In this document: positions 8,142-17,756 of the stretch, piece by piece
Numbering within the stretch: position 1 is the first letter of the stretch
How the letters are laid out: each line of letters opens with the position of its first letter
DNA from: Chara braunii
Lineage: Eukaryota > Streptophyta > Charophyceae > Charales > Characeae
DNA: 28,649 nt
Assembly: GCA_003427395.1 (NCBI GenBank)
Contig: BFEA01000144.1
Span: 2,326,847-2,355,495 of the forward strand
Direction of reading: 5' to 3'
Made by a program: the position numbers and the translations under genes
The notes under the pieces: model-generated
The model's input: the letters and a program-made list of their open reading frames with translations, nothing else
Told to the model about the DNA's origin: nothing
Databases searched by the model: none

Positions 8142-9203
8142 CAATTCATCAAGATGCTTGCGGAGGTCGGCCGTCTGCCACCAAGGGGGCAGATGGAGGA
8201 CACATACATGGAGCAGATCCCCATTCCTGGTGCCCTGCACTCTCTCCGCTCTCTCCTCACTCTCCAGGAGCTGTTGCATTGTTACACCTTTGTCTTTATC
8301 GCCCGCGAACGTCTCCTCTGCTTCCTGTTGTTCCCATTTGGCGTTCTTTCCTCCACGTGCTTTCTTCCCCCCTACTCCCCCACCCTTCACCGAGTTAGGA
8401 TCGTAAGTTCCGTCTGGGCGAGGCCGCAGCTCCTCCTCCCCATGAGCATACTTGCATTCTGCACCGTGTCGACATGTACTCTTGCGGTAATAACCGCATA
8501 AGGTCGTCTTGAAGAAAGGGGAGGGAGACGGGGAAGGGGAAGGGGAAGGAGATGTAGTGGAGGGGCCAGGCGGAGGCGCAAGTGCAGGCGCAACTCCTCC
8601 TCCTCCTGTTGGGTCGCAGTTCCGCTCTCCCTCACCCATCCTGGAGGTTGAAGGGGCCCCAGGCGCGAGCGTCATCGCCGCTGCTGATGTGATCGACCTG
8701 ACCCCATTAGTGGACTGGTCATAGGACATTTCCCCATTTCCTTCTGCCGGTGCGGCGTCCGATGAGCTGGCTACCCTCCCTCTCTCTCTTTCGATCCCAT
8801 CAGCTGCTGCTGCTGCTGTTATGGTGGGTTGCGCAGCTTTGGCGGGGGATACGACTTCCTCCCCTTCCTCTACCACCGTGCCCCCTGAAATTATGGTCCC
8901 TTTCCCTTCAACATGTGCATCCATAGTTGCCACGTCGGCCTCCTTCGTCTCGCCCTCTCTGTCCCCATCTTCCCCCTGCTGCGCGGTAGTCGGGTCATTG
9001 TCATCACCAACCATCATCCCCACTGACCGAGCCTCCACATCCTGCTCCATCTCCGCATCCTCCCCCCCGTCTGCAAGATTGGGTTTGGTCATCTTCCGGG
9101 GCCTTGCCAATTCGGCATCCTCATCTTCCTTGATGACCCCATCTGCACCGGGATCGGGACTCGCAGGCAAGCTGTCGGAGTGCACCCTCTTCATGTGCGC
9201 CAT
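8142..9203 (-). CDS. first coding exon of a CCCH zinc-finger/RRM protein, probable TRM2A-type tRNA (uracil-5)-methyltransferase
   Basis: This exon encodes 354 residues in frame. The start ATG has a good eukaryotic context (A at -3, G at +4). Residues 1-230 are acidic, Ser/Pro/Ala-rich and probably disordered, ending in a (SP)n run. A CCCH finger follows at about 232-256, with C236, C244, C250 and H254 in C-x7-C-x5-C-x3-H spacing and the KYAHGEEELR extension. From about residue 330, LLHVCVLHLPPWW looks like the first strand of an RRM. The exon ends at L354, exactly before a GTAAG donor, inside the RRM. In plants, the finger plus RRM plus SAM methyltransferase order belongs to CCCH protein 24/TRMT2A homologues that make m5U in tRNA; the methyltransferase domain itself is not in view, so the enzymatic role is inferred. 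Reading past the donor gives a Pro run from the C-tract, consistent with intron. Alternative: another CCCH/RRM RNA-binding protein. Confidence 0.8.
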
Positions 9204-9620
9204 TTCCTCTCCTTCGCCGGCTGATCAATCGACGCTGAAAAACGATCGACCGATTCACCGATGAAACAAGAAAAGACCAAAAATTAGAGATCGAACGATC
9301 GACCAATCAAAAATACACAAGCCACCGCCACAAACAGAAACATGACTCCGTAACTTCGGGAGAAGAAGTGCTTTTCTTTGCAAAAACAGACAAAAGTGGC
9401 ACATAACAGGGGGTAGCGACTAGTCAATACTACAGTATATCTCGATCCCGTTACCCGGTCCAGGTCGGTAAGACCCCTTAGGATGCCTCACAACCCCTCA
9501 AGGAAACAGCAGAGGCGAAAAAAATCCAACGGACAAGCGGGGACTAGCGCACTCATAGATACACGCCGGGGAGTAGCGAGGGGTGGAGTTGGCGGGGAGG
9601 ATGGGGAGGGAGGAGACCAG
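9204..9620 (-). promoter_or_regulatory. 5' leader and proximal upstream region of the CCCH gene
   Basis: The sequence directly upstream of the ATG contains two copies of AACGATCGACC (about 9,241 and 9,292) and a weak TATA-like ATATACT near 9,433-9,440 on the minus strand. No transcription start can be fixed from sequence alone. Confidence 0.35.
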
Positions 9621-9645
9621 AGAGAAAGAGCGAGCAAGCGAGAGA

Positions 9646-9665
9646 GACACAGAGAGAGAGAGAGA

Positions 9666-9708
<43 letters not shown>
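9646..9708. repeat. compound (GA)n(GT)n(GA)n microsatellite
   Basis: GA units switch to about nine GT units and back to about eleven GA units. It lies about 450-500 bp upstream of the CCCH start codon, in the probable promoter region. Confidence 0.95.
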
Positions 9709-9885
9709 GCATAGGTTGGACCAGGATGATGGGTACAAAAGATACGAGACTGCAGTTATTGGCTGAGGAGCCGATGGCAATGAGGTAACGGATGACACGT
9801 GGAACACGAGGGTTCGGGAGGAGGTGTGTATCTGACACTCTCTCCCTATCCCAGCTCTTTCGTCTGAGGAAGGAAAAATGACGGC

Positions 9886-9906
9886 GCGCGAAATGATGAC
9901 GTCATC
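9886..9906. promoter_or_regulatory. adjacent E2F-like and TGACGTCA (bZIP) sites
   Basis: The minus strand carries TTTCGCGC (9886-9893), which matches the E2F/DP consensus. Three bases away is the 12-bp palindrome GATGACGTCATC (9895-9906), containing the full bZIP/CRE octamer. They lie about 690 bp upstream of the CCCH start codon. Binding is inferred from consensus only. Confidence 0.4.
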
Positions 9907-10134
9907 GTCGCCGCGATTGCATGGTGATGATAGATGTGGCTGTACTGATATGTGGCCGAGGTGGAAGAAAAACATTAGGATGGCGATAGGGGAGTTTTGA
10001 AAAGAAGAAAAAAAACGGTGGAAGAGAAGGGCAGTAGGTGGCAGGAGGAGACCGTGCAGACGAGAAAGCGGAGGTGCACTGGGGAGACGTGCGTCGTAGC
10101 GCTGGCATCGCGATCGGGACAAATATCTTCATTT

Positions 10135-10206
10135 GATCACATTGATTGTTTTTTTTTTTCCATGATTTTTTTTATTTATATAAAAGCCGGGATCACATTG
10201 ATTGTT
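10135..10206 (-). mobile_element. severely truncated retro-insertion with 16-bp target-site duplication
   Basis: GATCACATTGATTGTT occurs exactly at 10135-10150 and 10191-10206. Between them is a 40-bp insert which, on the minus strand, is A-rich and ends in a run of A. A perfect direct repeat bracketing an A-tailed insert is the signature of LINE-mediated target-primed reverse transcription. Confidence 0.65.
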
Positions 10207-10450
10207 ACAATTACACTACAATATTCTCTTTATAGTAACGATATATATATAATATAATATATAATTTTATATACATTATATATTATATTATTATTATTAT
10301 TTATATCCTTAATAATTAGATAATTATATCCTTTTTATTTTATATTATATATTTAACACAGGTCTAATAGTTATCATATTTAATACAATTATTTAAGAGA
10401 AAAACAATTATACTAATAAGCTTATTATAAAATAGAAAGAGCATTTTGCC
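10207..10450. other. AT-rich block
   Basis: About 240 bp of very AT-rich DNA with (AT)n, ATATAAT and ATT runs, sharply different from the GC-richer, purine-rich flanks. It could be a matrix-attachment-type region, an old element or organelle-derived DNA; the sequence alone does not decide. Confidence 0.6.
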
Positions 10451-10626
10451 ATATTGAAAGGATGAAATTCGGATATAAACCTATTATAATTACTGGAATG
10501 AATAAAGAAATTGTGATGAGAGAGGGAGAGCGACCGAGGGAATAGAGCGGACAATCGGTGACGTGACTGACAAGGAGGCGGAAGAAAAAATTATGGGAGG
10601 CGAAGAGGAGGAGTGGGTACTGGTGG

Positions 10627-10660
10627 AAAAGACGATCAAAAAAAAAAAAAAAAGACGATC
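10627..10660 (+). mobile_element. poly(A)-only insertion with 11-bp target-site duplication
   Basis: AAAAGACGATC at 10627-10637 is repeated exactly at 10650-10660, with only A residues between. The arrangement equals a LINE-mediated insertion truncated down to its tail. Slippage cannot easily create the second GACGATC. Confidence 0.6.
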
Positions 10661-10776
10661 TACCCTCGCCGTACCGATTGGCGTCGGAAAAGGGTTGCCG
10701 ACGGAAAAGGCGGGGTAGAGTTGGACACGGGATGGAATGCTGCTGGACGAGCAAAAAGAAAAAAAAAAAAAAAAAA

Positions 10777-11010
10777 AAAATCGGGTGGACGTTGGGGTGA
10801 TTGGATGATGGTCCTTGTCATGAGGCATGATTGGGGAGCAAGGGGTGCGCCGGAAAAATTGTCGCGACGTAGGGAGGGAGGTGGTTCCGTAAGAAGATTC
10901 CATATGGCCGACTACAGAAAGGTGACCGTCATATCCCTGGTATCCGGCCTGTATAACAACAACCTGGACAAAATAAAATAAAATAAAAATAAATAAAATC
11001 GGGTGGATGT
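10777..11010 (+). mobile_element. candidate 200-bp retro-insert with A-rich tail and target-site duplication
   Basis: AAAATCGGGTGGACGT (10777-10792) recurs as AAAATCGGGTGGATGT (10995-11010). The intervening 202 bp end in an (AAAAT)n-like tail at about 10,971-10,998. No Pol III boxes were seen in the insert, so its source (SINE, mRNA or LINE fragment) is unknown. The first repeat sits beside a 22-A run that may itself be part of an older insertion. Confidence 0.5.
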
Positions 11011-11494
11011 GTCGGAGACGAAGCGGAGGGATAGACGAAGAAGACGACGAGGGAGCAGGAGAGGGACAAAAAAACGAAAAGGAAAGGGCAATCTCACCTG
11101 GATGAGTGGATGACCGCCGACGTCCACTGCAGCAAGCTTGATCCCCTCAATGGAACACGCTGGATATGGCGGTTCGTTAAAAGGGAGGGAGGGAGGGAGG
11201 AAGGGAGGGAGGGGGTTCCTAAGAAAAACACCAGGCAACTTTGCAATTTCGCATCGAAACAAGCCAACGGCGGAAGAGGGGAACGAAAAGTGATGCTGGC
11301 GCGAAGAGCCGCACAAAAGGACAAGCGGGTGCAACGGTCGGTATTTGCCAAATGCCAAAATGCAGCGATCACGGGACGAGAACCGTCACAACCTTGGCGG
11401 GCGCAAATGCTGTACCTAGGATGTCTGATCTGGCGCCCACAGGGTGAACAGGTCTACAAGACAAGCTTTATATCTATGAACATCTGGGAATTTT
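11011..11494. other. no gene seen
   Basis: Purine-rich sequence with a GGGA/GGAGGGAGG stretch at about 11,182-11,215. No recognisable coding signal. Confidence 0.4.
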
Positions 11495-11602
11495 TGGGAC
11501 GCTGGACCCGTTTTCCAGCACGTGACACTCCCCACGAATAGATCGGAGTCATCTAACGCAGGCCCCAATCCGAGAGGTGCTTGTATCACCCCTCGGAGAG
11601 TC
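11495..11602 (+). repeat. fragment sharing a LINE 3'-end hairpin motif
   Basis: The 24-bp segment at 11496-11519 (starting GGGACGCTGGACCCG and ending CCAGC) matches the 3' region of the minus-strand LINE at 13286-13309 at 23 of 24 positions. It can form a GCTGGA/TCCAGC stem. It includes or abuts a CACGTG at 11519-11524. The rest of the fragment is not recognisably LINE, so this is a weak call. Confidence 0.4.
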
Positions 11603-11626
11603 TTTTTTTTTTTTTTTTTTTTTTTT
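11603..11626. repeat. T24 run
   Basis: Twenty-four T directly upstream of the recognisable plus-strand LINE sequence. Its relation to that element's 5' truncation point is unclear. Confidence 0.9.
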
Positions 11627-11638
11627 GTCCTGGGAAAG

Positions 11639-12363
11639 CTTACATTTGTATTGCAATCAAACAATGGGAGAAAAAGTCATTACTCAGTGGCGAACCCCCC
11701 GGCAGATAAGGATGATTGAAAATCTTGACAAAAGAGGTGGCCTTAAGTCTGCGGTGTGGGTAGGCAATGCCCCTCTGAGGTCCCTGCCAATCGACCGCAG
11801 AGCGTGGGGTTGGAGCAAAGGTAAGCCTACTACAGTCTGTGCAGAGGGGTGTGACTTGGTCACCTATACAGTTCAGGAGTCGTATAGGTTGGCAGACACA
11901 AGGACCAGATCACCCACTGACGTGACAATCTCCAGATGGAGCTCAGTCTTACACTTGGATCTTCAGGACCGTGCAGACGACTTTGCAAAATTGTGGGAGG
12001 TGTTGGAGATCGTTCCTGATCGGAAGTGGGCCAGTATTCTATGGTTAATCTCGTTTACGCCCTCGGCGGTTTGGTTGAGTAGGAGGGGATTAGACATTCC
12101 AGAGGGCTGTTCAAGGTGTAACTGGCCTTTTGAATCAACCAAACACCTGTGGTGGGACTGTCCGGCTTCGAAAAGCATCTGGGCCTGGTGGGCGGACAAT
12201 TGGGAGCGTATGGGGGGTGAAGATGTGGAATGGAATGAGAGATGGGTTCTTTTGGGTTTCGTGAGGAAGGAGAAGACAGGGAAACGGGGTTGGTCCTATG
12301 TTGCCCAGGTAGCCAGAGCAGTGATCTGTTCAGTTATCTGGGCTGACAGGAATCGCTCCTGAT
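11639..12363 (+). pseudogene. LINE ORF2 C-terminal region with zf-RVT-type zinc motif
   Basis: An open stretch of about 240 codons without an initiator of its own. It carries the post-RT region of plant LINEs: SVLHLDLQDRADDF, RKWASILWL, then a CSRC...H...C cluster (C-x2-C-x8-H-x4-C) followed by SKSIWAWW, the zinc-binding tail of non-LTR reverse transcriptases. It stops at a TGA (12361-12363) after DRNRS, but the same frame continues with FEGRPFADLETLG, so that stop looks premature. A second TGA follows about 17 codons later. Reverse transcriptase and endonuclease domains are absent, so it cannot mobilise itself. The family assignment is firm; the subfamily is unknown. Confidence 0.8.
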
Positions 12364-13055
12364 TTGAGGGACGCCCTTTTGCGGATCTGGAGACTCTGGG
12401 CTGATCGGAGAAGGAGGGCGAAATGCGGGAAGGCGACCAGAAGGGATTTTTGGTGGTTCCTGAGAACGTGGGCGGTTAGGAACACCTTGGCGGGGGTCCA
12501 TCAGGAGAAGGGCCTAATTGTTTCAAAGTGTTTACAGGGTTGAGAGGGTTGGGGGTGGAACCAGGGCAGCTCGGTTCGGGTTTGGGCCGCTGTAGGTCAA
12601 ACAGGGGAGGTGGGTGTGAGAGTGCCAGAGTCACTCGGAACGTCTGTTCCAACCGGCCGGTTTTAGGCCGGTGTCAGGCCGAGTAGGCCTGTGCAGTAGG
12701 AGAAGTTGGTAGGAGGTAGGTTGGTATTGGCATTTAGGTGGTAGGCAATGTTTGGTATATCGATCTTAGTAGTGAGTTGTGATCCCAGTGGTAGTGGAAT
12801 TCTGCAGCAAGTTGTCCAGAAAAGTTGAAAAGGTTGCAGCCCTGATGGCTGTTGTTTTTCTTCTTGCCTCTTCTGTCTGATAGAGTTTGTTGATTGAGTA
12901 GCAGAAGGAGGAGAGTGACTTATCCTCTGAATCTTAACAGGGAAATTGGTTGAAATCTAAGCTAAACCGGCTGATGCTGCCGGGATAACTCCGGGTTGAA
13001 TTGTGAGGACCCCGCCCTCCCATTATGGGTTTGGTATATAAAGAAGTGATTGTTT

Positions 13056-13057
<2 letters not shown>

Positions 13058-13140
<83 letters not shown>
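13058..13140 (+). repeat. A83 tail
   Basis: Eighty-three A residues following TGATTGTTTGC. This is read as the poly(A) tail of the plus-strand LINE, since that LINE's 3' end precedes it directly. Exact length is uncertain in a homopolymer. Confidence 0.85.
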
Positions 13141-13142
<2 letters not shown>

Positions 13143-13479
13143 AACAAACAAACAAAACAAAACAATGGGACGAGGCCGGGGACCTCACAATTCAACCCGG
13201 AGTTATCCTGGCAGCCTCAGCCAGTTTCGCTTACGAGCATAGCTCGGGTCTCCTCATAACTGCTCCGAATAACTCCACAGCCCTAGCTGGAAACCGGGTC
13301 CAGCGTCCCATTCATCCCGGGAGTACTTTCCAAAAAAAACTTGAAGCTCACGTAAAAAAAAAAGGGGGGGGGCTACCGTCATAATGTCCAAAGAAAGTGT
13401 CGAGCTCCCAAACCACAGGGTAGTCAGCAAGCAACTATTCAGAAAAGATACTATTCAATCAATTATCCACTTAAAGAAA

Positions 13480-15720
13480 AATCCCTGGCTCGGCCTAACG
13501 TCGGCCTAGGAGCTTTAGTCATGAGTGTCAGATAGCCAAGTACAATACGTAAAGCGGCCCTCTTGATTAATAGAAGCAAGTCTGTTATCTCGGGCCCAGG
13601 TTTTCTGGAACCAGATGATATTCTTGCGATGCCAATCCGCTCTAATTATCCTTTTGATACCTTGTTTGATCTGCAGCTATTGATGTCTTTTAGCTATAAC
13701 TTCGCCTCTGAAGACTCTGGCATTCCTGGCAGCCCAAACGGTTTCCATCAACACTCTCGACAACAAAGGGCAATATAGCCCCACCCGGAGGAGTATAACA
13801 GATTCCGTGGGAGGATGCCTGTAAGCATCCAGGCGTCCGACCAGTCAAATGTTCCTCCAACTATGTTATTCCAGTGGGATGTCCACCAAAGATTGATTTC
13901 GTCTGCAAGTGGATAGCACAACTACAGGTGGACCATGTTCTCCCACCCCCAATTGCATCTGAGACACTGCGAGGAGACTTCCATCCCCTTGGTTGCCAGC
14001 CACGTGGCTGTTGGGGTAACAAGGAGAGATTGAATCCACATAATACTAGCCTGTTTTTGGACCGGGTAACTCCTCAGTGCCCTCCAGAATTTTGTGATGC
14101 TAGAAGCAGTGATTCCTGCTCATTGGTGGGATACCACTCTATCTACTGCCAAGGTTATCGCTTTCCTTTTGATTCTCTCTTGGAGTACTTGTACTCCTAC
14201 CTTCGCTCGATATCGGCAGATGGGGGTAAAGGTCCCAATACCTTCTTGGCCTTTCCATCCCAGCAGTAGTGGCTCTACCCGGAAGGTGTCGGTGTCCCGT
14301 AGCAGCGTAGCTTTCGCGTTTCCTTGCCTTGCTTTCTGTAACAAGACCCTAACCTCCACCATCCCCGTTGCAGCATCTAGATGTGAATCCTTATCCTCCA
14401 TTATCAGAGAGGAGGTACATGAGGATACGCCTGTGTAATTGGCTGAAGGTCTCCATTGTTGGACCTGGAGGCCAGACGGCAGGTCTGGACCCAAAATTTG
14501 CAGAATCTGGCCAGGCTGTGTCTGCGACCGAAGCCACGTTCCCACCAAATGTTTTGTATCTGGTTGGAGCAGGTTTATCCATTGTGCAGGGATGACTTCC
14601 ACCAAGGCTGAATAGTGACCTGCACATTATGCAATCTTGGACGTTTGCTTCTGATCTGGGATGCATCTAACAATCTTGCCTGATCCGTGTCCTAGATGTC
14701 TTTAACCTAAATTTTTCCTTTCTTGATCCATCCTCCTCCGAAGCTTCTGGGGGATTTGAAACAGCAAACCAATGCCCATCAGGCTGCTTAATGTATTCAT
14801 TCTCAAATAGTACTTGGTTCAGTACTTCCTGCTTGGACGACGGAGGAAGGTCACTTGGCGGCTTGATCTTCTTCTAGGCTCCCAGGATGCCCCTCCATAT
14901 CTTAGAGTTCGGTCTGCAGCTGCAAAAGGATGGTAGAAGCATACACACCCACACCTTGGTGTGATCCTGTAGGTCTCATTCGGTACCTAATATGCATTCG
15001 GCTAGTAACATCTACATTTTTGTATCTGTCTCCTGCATGGCTAAAAGAGGCCACTTCGCCAGCATGGCCGTGTTCTGCTGTAGCGCATCCAACACTCCCA
15101 GAACCCCTTTCTTTCTTGGTGTCGCCACAATCCCACGCCACTTTGGATATAAAGCTCTGGTCCTCTATGGCATTAGGCTTCCATAGATATCTCGCAGCAG
15201 CTGTTCTGATCTTTTTATATGCTCCCTTCCCTAAAGCATAATGGTCAGGGGAAACCAAAGGAGGGAGAAGGCCGAGGATGAGAGGAGTAACGCCCTGCCA
15301 AACAGAGAAAGCCGAGAGCGTCGTTCTCAACCAACGATTCTGGCTACCACCTTGTCAACCAGTATGTTGTCCTGCACCTTCGCACAATCTGAGAATGAGA
15401 CTTGAAAACCCAAAAATATGTTCGAAGAGTTGGCCGATATTTGTCGAAGTCCCCAATCCACACAGAGGTCAAAGGACGGGGGGAGAAAATAAACCGACTT
15501 ATCCCAGTTTATTGAGGTTTCTAATAGAATACAATAGTCGTCTAATATCCTACGTAGTTTTGACATGCTAGATATTGTGTTCTCACAGGCGACTGTCAAG
15601 TCGTCTGCTATCCCCCCCCCCTTCCAATGGAACGAGGGGGCCAAACGGAAACCCACAATCTGATAATTCATTTTAATACTTGCTAAAAGCACTTCAAGCT
15701 GTAGTACAAAAATCAAAGGG
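13480..15720 (-). pseudogene. LINE ORF2, RT C-terminal half and zinc tail (decayed)
   Basis: Starting just after an in-frame TGA at 15723-15725, the frame resumes with the RT palm continuation APLIFVLQLEVL and a GGGIADD box (15600-15611), the catalytic aspartate pair in the place of the usual Y/FADD. Downstream fragments include SVWQGVTPLILGLLPPLVSP, MVEVIPAQWINLLQPDTKHL, a CLRCNW zinc cluster and DWHRKNIIWFQKTW, all in family order but in changing frames. Homology to the plus-strand LINE is clear in domain type, but sequences differ enough to be another subfamily. A ten-base C run at 15612-15621 (plus strand) encodes the glycines next to the catalytic box and could be a frameshift hotspot. 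Confidence 0.75.
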
Positions 15721-15722
15721 GC

Positions 15723-16223
15723 TCACGGACACCCTTGCCTAAGAGAGCGGGACAAAACGAATTCTTTTGATTGAAAACCGTTGACAAGGACTGACGTCGT
15801 TCTTTTAGAGTACATTGCTTTTATCCAGGTACGAAAGTAGTTTCCAAACCCCATGTTGATTAGTGTTGTGTTAATGAAAGTCCAACCTACTTTATCGTAG
15901 GCTTTCTCTATATCAAGCATGAGGATAGCAATCTCTCTCTTCTCTTTGCCAATTATCTCCAAAGCTTGAACGGTCGCTAGAATATTATCAAAAATGGACC
16001 GTCCTTTGACAAAGGCTCCTTGTTCCCCTCCCACCAAGTCCGGGAGCAAAGGGCCCAATCGCAGGGCTAGGATCTTAGCTAGTAGTTTAAGTGAAACATT
16101 TAGGACCGAGATCGACCACCAGTTCCATATTTCCCGTTTATCTCCTTTCTTATACATAAGCGAAATCATTCTCTTAGCCAAACCTCTGGGCAAGGTCCCA
16201 GAAACCCAAGTTTTCGAAAGCAC
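15723..16223 (-). pseudogene. LINE ORF2, N-terminal reverse transcriptase fragment
   Basis: An open block of 166 codons with the conserved RT order: RMISLMYKKGDKREIWNWWS (RT block 1, where NWRPIS is usual), LKLLAKILALRLGPLLPDLV, GGEQGAFVKGRSIFDNI (block 2), LMLDIEKAYDKV (15894-15914, block 3, first catalytic aspartate) and RQGCP just before the TGA at 15723-15725. The stop falls where leucine is normal after RQGCP, so a single base change cut the palm domain in two. Upstream of 16,223 the frame is broken by several stops before the endonuclease. Confidence 0.85.
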
Positions 16224-16921
16224 CCCAAGCAGAGAGGAAGAGTTCAGTGCGTAAGCCGTCTGGCCTAGGACACTTACCTTTGGCTATCTGGCGGGCGGCA
16301 TGGGTTACCTCCTCTAGGGTAATGGGATCTTCCAAAACCTAGGTTATCCGGGGGGGGAATAGCTCGAGGAGCAAGTCCAAAAGGGGTGGAAGTCTGCCAG
16401 ATTAGTATCGCAGGAGTCAAAGAATCTCCTTGTTGAGACTATATCTCTAAAATATTCCACAGCATATACACACAAGGATTCCGTTTCGACTACAGGCGGG
16501 GCGTCGAGAGCAAACGGGTGAGATAATTATCTCATTATTGGTCTGCCTTTGCTCAGAATCAACGACCTGAAGGGTGCTTTAGTCATCCTGTCATAGGATA
16601 TTATTCCTTTAACTTTGAGTCATTCTTGCCATTCCACATATTTACGTGTCTCTAGCTCTTCAAGCTCGAGCAGGGCTTTGGTCCTTTTGGAGTAGTACCA
16701 ATGGTATTCCAAAAACGGGTCATCGCCTACATAGGCCTCAACCTGTCCAATTGCCAAGATTAGTTGTTTCTCCTTCTAGGTACGTGCAACGACCTTCATC
16801 CGAGAGAACTCGATCATCATTGCTTGTAGGATTCCTATTCCCACATTCACCCAGTCTTCTGGATTAGTAAATAAATCTTTAGTTAGCTGTCAGTCTGTCA
16901 TTTGGGTATTTACCCACTCCA

Positions 16922-17756
16922 TTACCCCAACGTGGTATTCAGTCTAAATGGAGGTCTGTGGGTCCCAATCATTTCCTTAGAGATCACATCCATGACAACC
17001 GGGTAATGGTCAAATAGAGAGTTAACTAGAACATCAGACCATATGCACTGGTCCCATGGGTCCCCCCTAGCCAAAATGAGGTTTTGTCGTCTCTTCGGTT
17101 GAGGTGTTGTTTTGGATGGACGGGGACCATGCCATGTAAAACCTAGGGAGTATGGGTTCAGGGTTCTATAAACGTCTGATATAACCTGGGCTTCCATGAA
17201 GGAGGATAGCAACAGTGCATCCTCTCTGATTGGAAATATGTTTGGAGAATCAAGTCCTGGATAAAGAGTACTGTTCCAATTGTCTAGCATAAGCAAATTT
17301 TATGTATCTCGGAGAATCTTCAGGAGGTCTGCAAAAAATTTGATCTTGGAAGAGTACTTAACTGGTGCGTACAGTGAAACTACCGCCCAGTCCTCGTCTG
17401 CTATTGCCAGTTTCATCCAGGCCCACCGTCCTTCAAGATCGTAGCAGGAGTCAATGACTTCCACTTTAAGGTTTTTATCCAGCAGTATGGCTACCCTCCC
17501 CCTTAATCCCTTCCGCTGGGGACCACACTTGAAGGCCTTGCCACCACGTTGAGATCTCGGTCATTTTATCGAATCCAATTTTCGTCTTCTGTAGACACAG
17601 GATTTGAACATTTTGAGAGTGAGTCCAAGATGATAATCTTTGTCTATCTATAGGATCATCTAGTCCACGAACATTCCAACTGGCAAGTCTGATTCTATTA
17701 GGTAGAACCATTCTTGCTTGTTGGGCCGCCCTGAACTTGGATGCGGTTCTCATCAT
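16922..17756 (-). pseudogene. LINE ORF2, AP-type endonuclease (mutated catalytic residues)
   Basis: Two open blocks, 17,756-17,475 and 17,296-16,922. The first carries RIRLASWNVRGL (the SWNVRGL motif with the metal-binding Asn) and QILCLQKTK where the family has QETK. The catalytic Glu is therefore Lys (17586-17588). The second carries FTWHGPRPSK, QNLILARGDPW (family: RIDR-type) and NSLFDHYPV (family: SDH). Together these cover the exonuclease-endonuclease-phosphatase fold that nicks target DNA for priming. With Glu and other motif residues replaced and stops between the blocks, the nuclease is dead. Confidence 0.8.

Larger units (their letters stand above)
11627..13140 (+). mobile_element. 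5'-truncated L1-like LINE, 3' part with poly(A) tail
   Basis: The element keeps only the C-terminal part of ORF2, a roughly 0.7-kb 3' untranslated region and an 83-base A tail. Severe 5' truncation is typical of L1-clade insertion. It meets the 3' end of an oppositely oriented LINE directly after the tail. The left limit is placed after the T24 run by inference. Confidence 0.8.

Noticed and set aside
9553-10122. 189-codon minus-strand frame upstream of the CCCH gene
   Set aside because: Overlaps the compound microsatellite (Ser-Leu and His-Thr runs) and shows no recognisable domain.
13563-15571. Several plus-strand frames of 70-130 codons
   Set aside because: They are antisense shadows of the minus-strand LINE ORF2.
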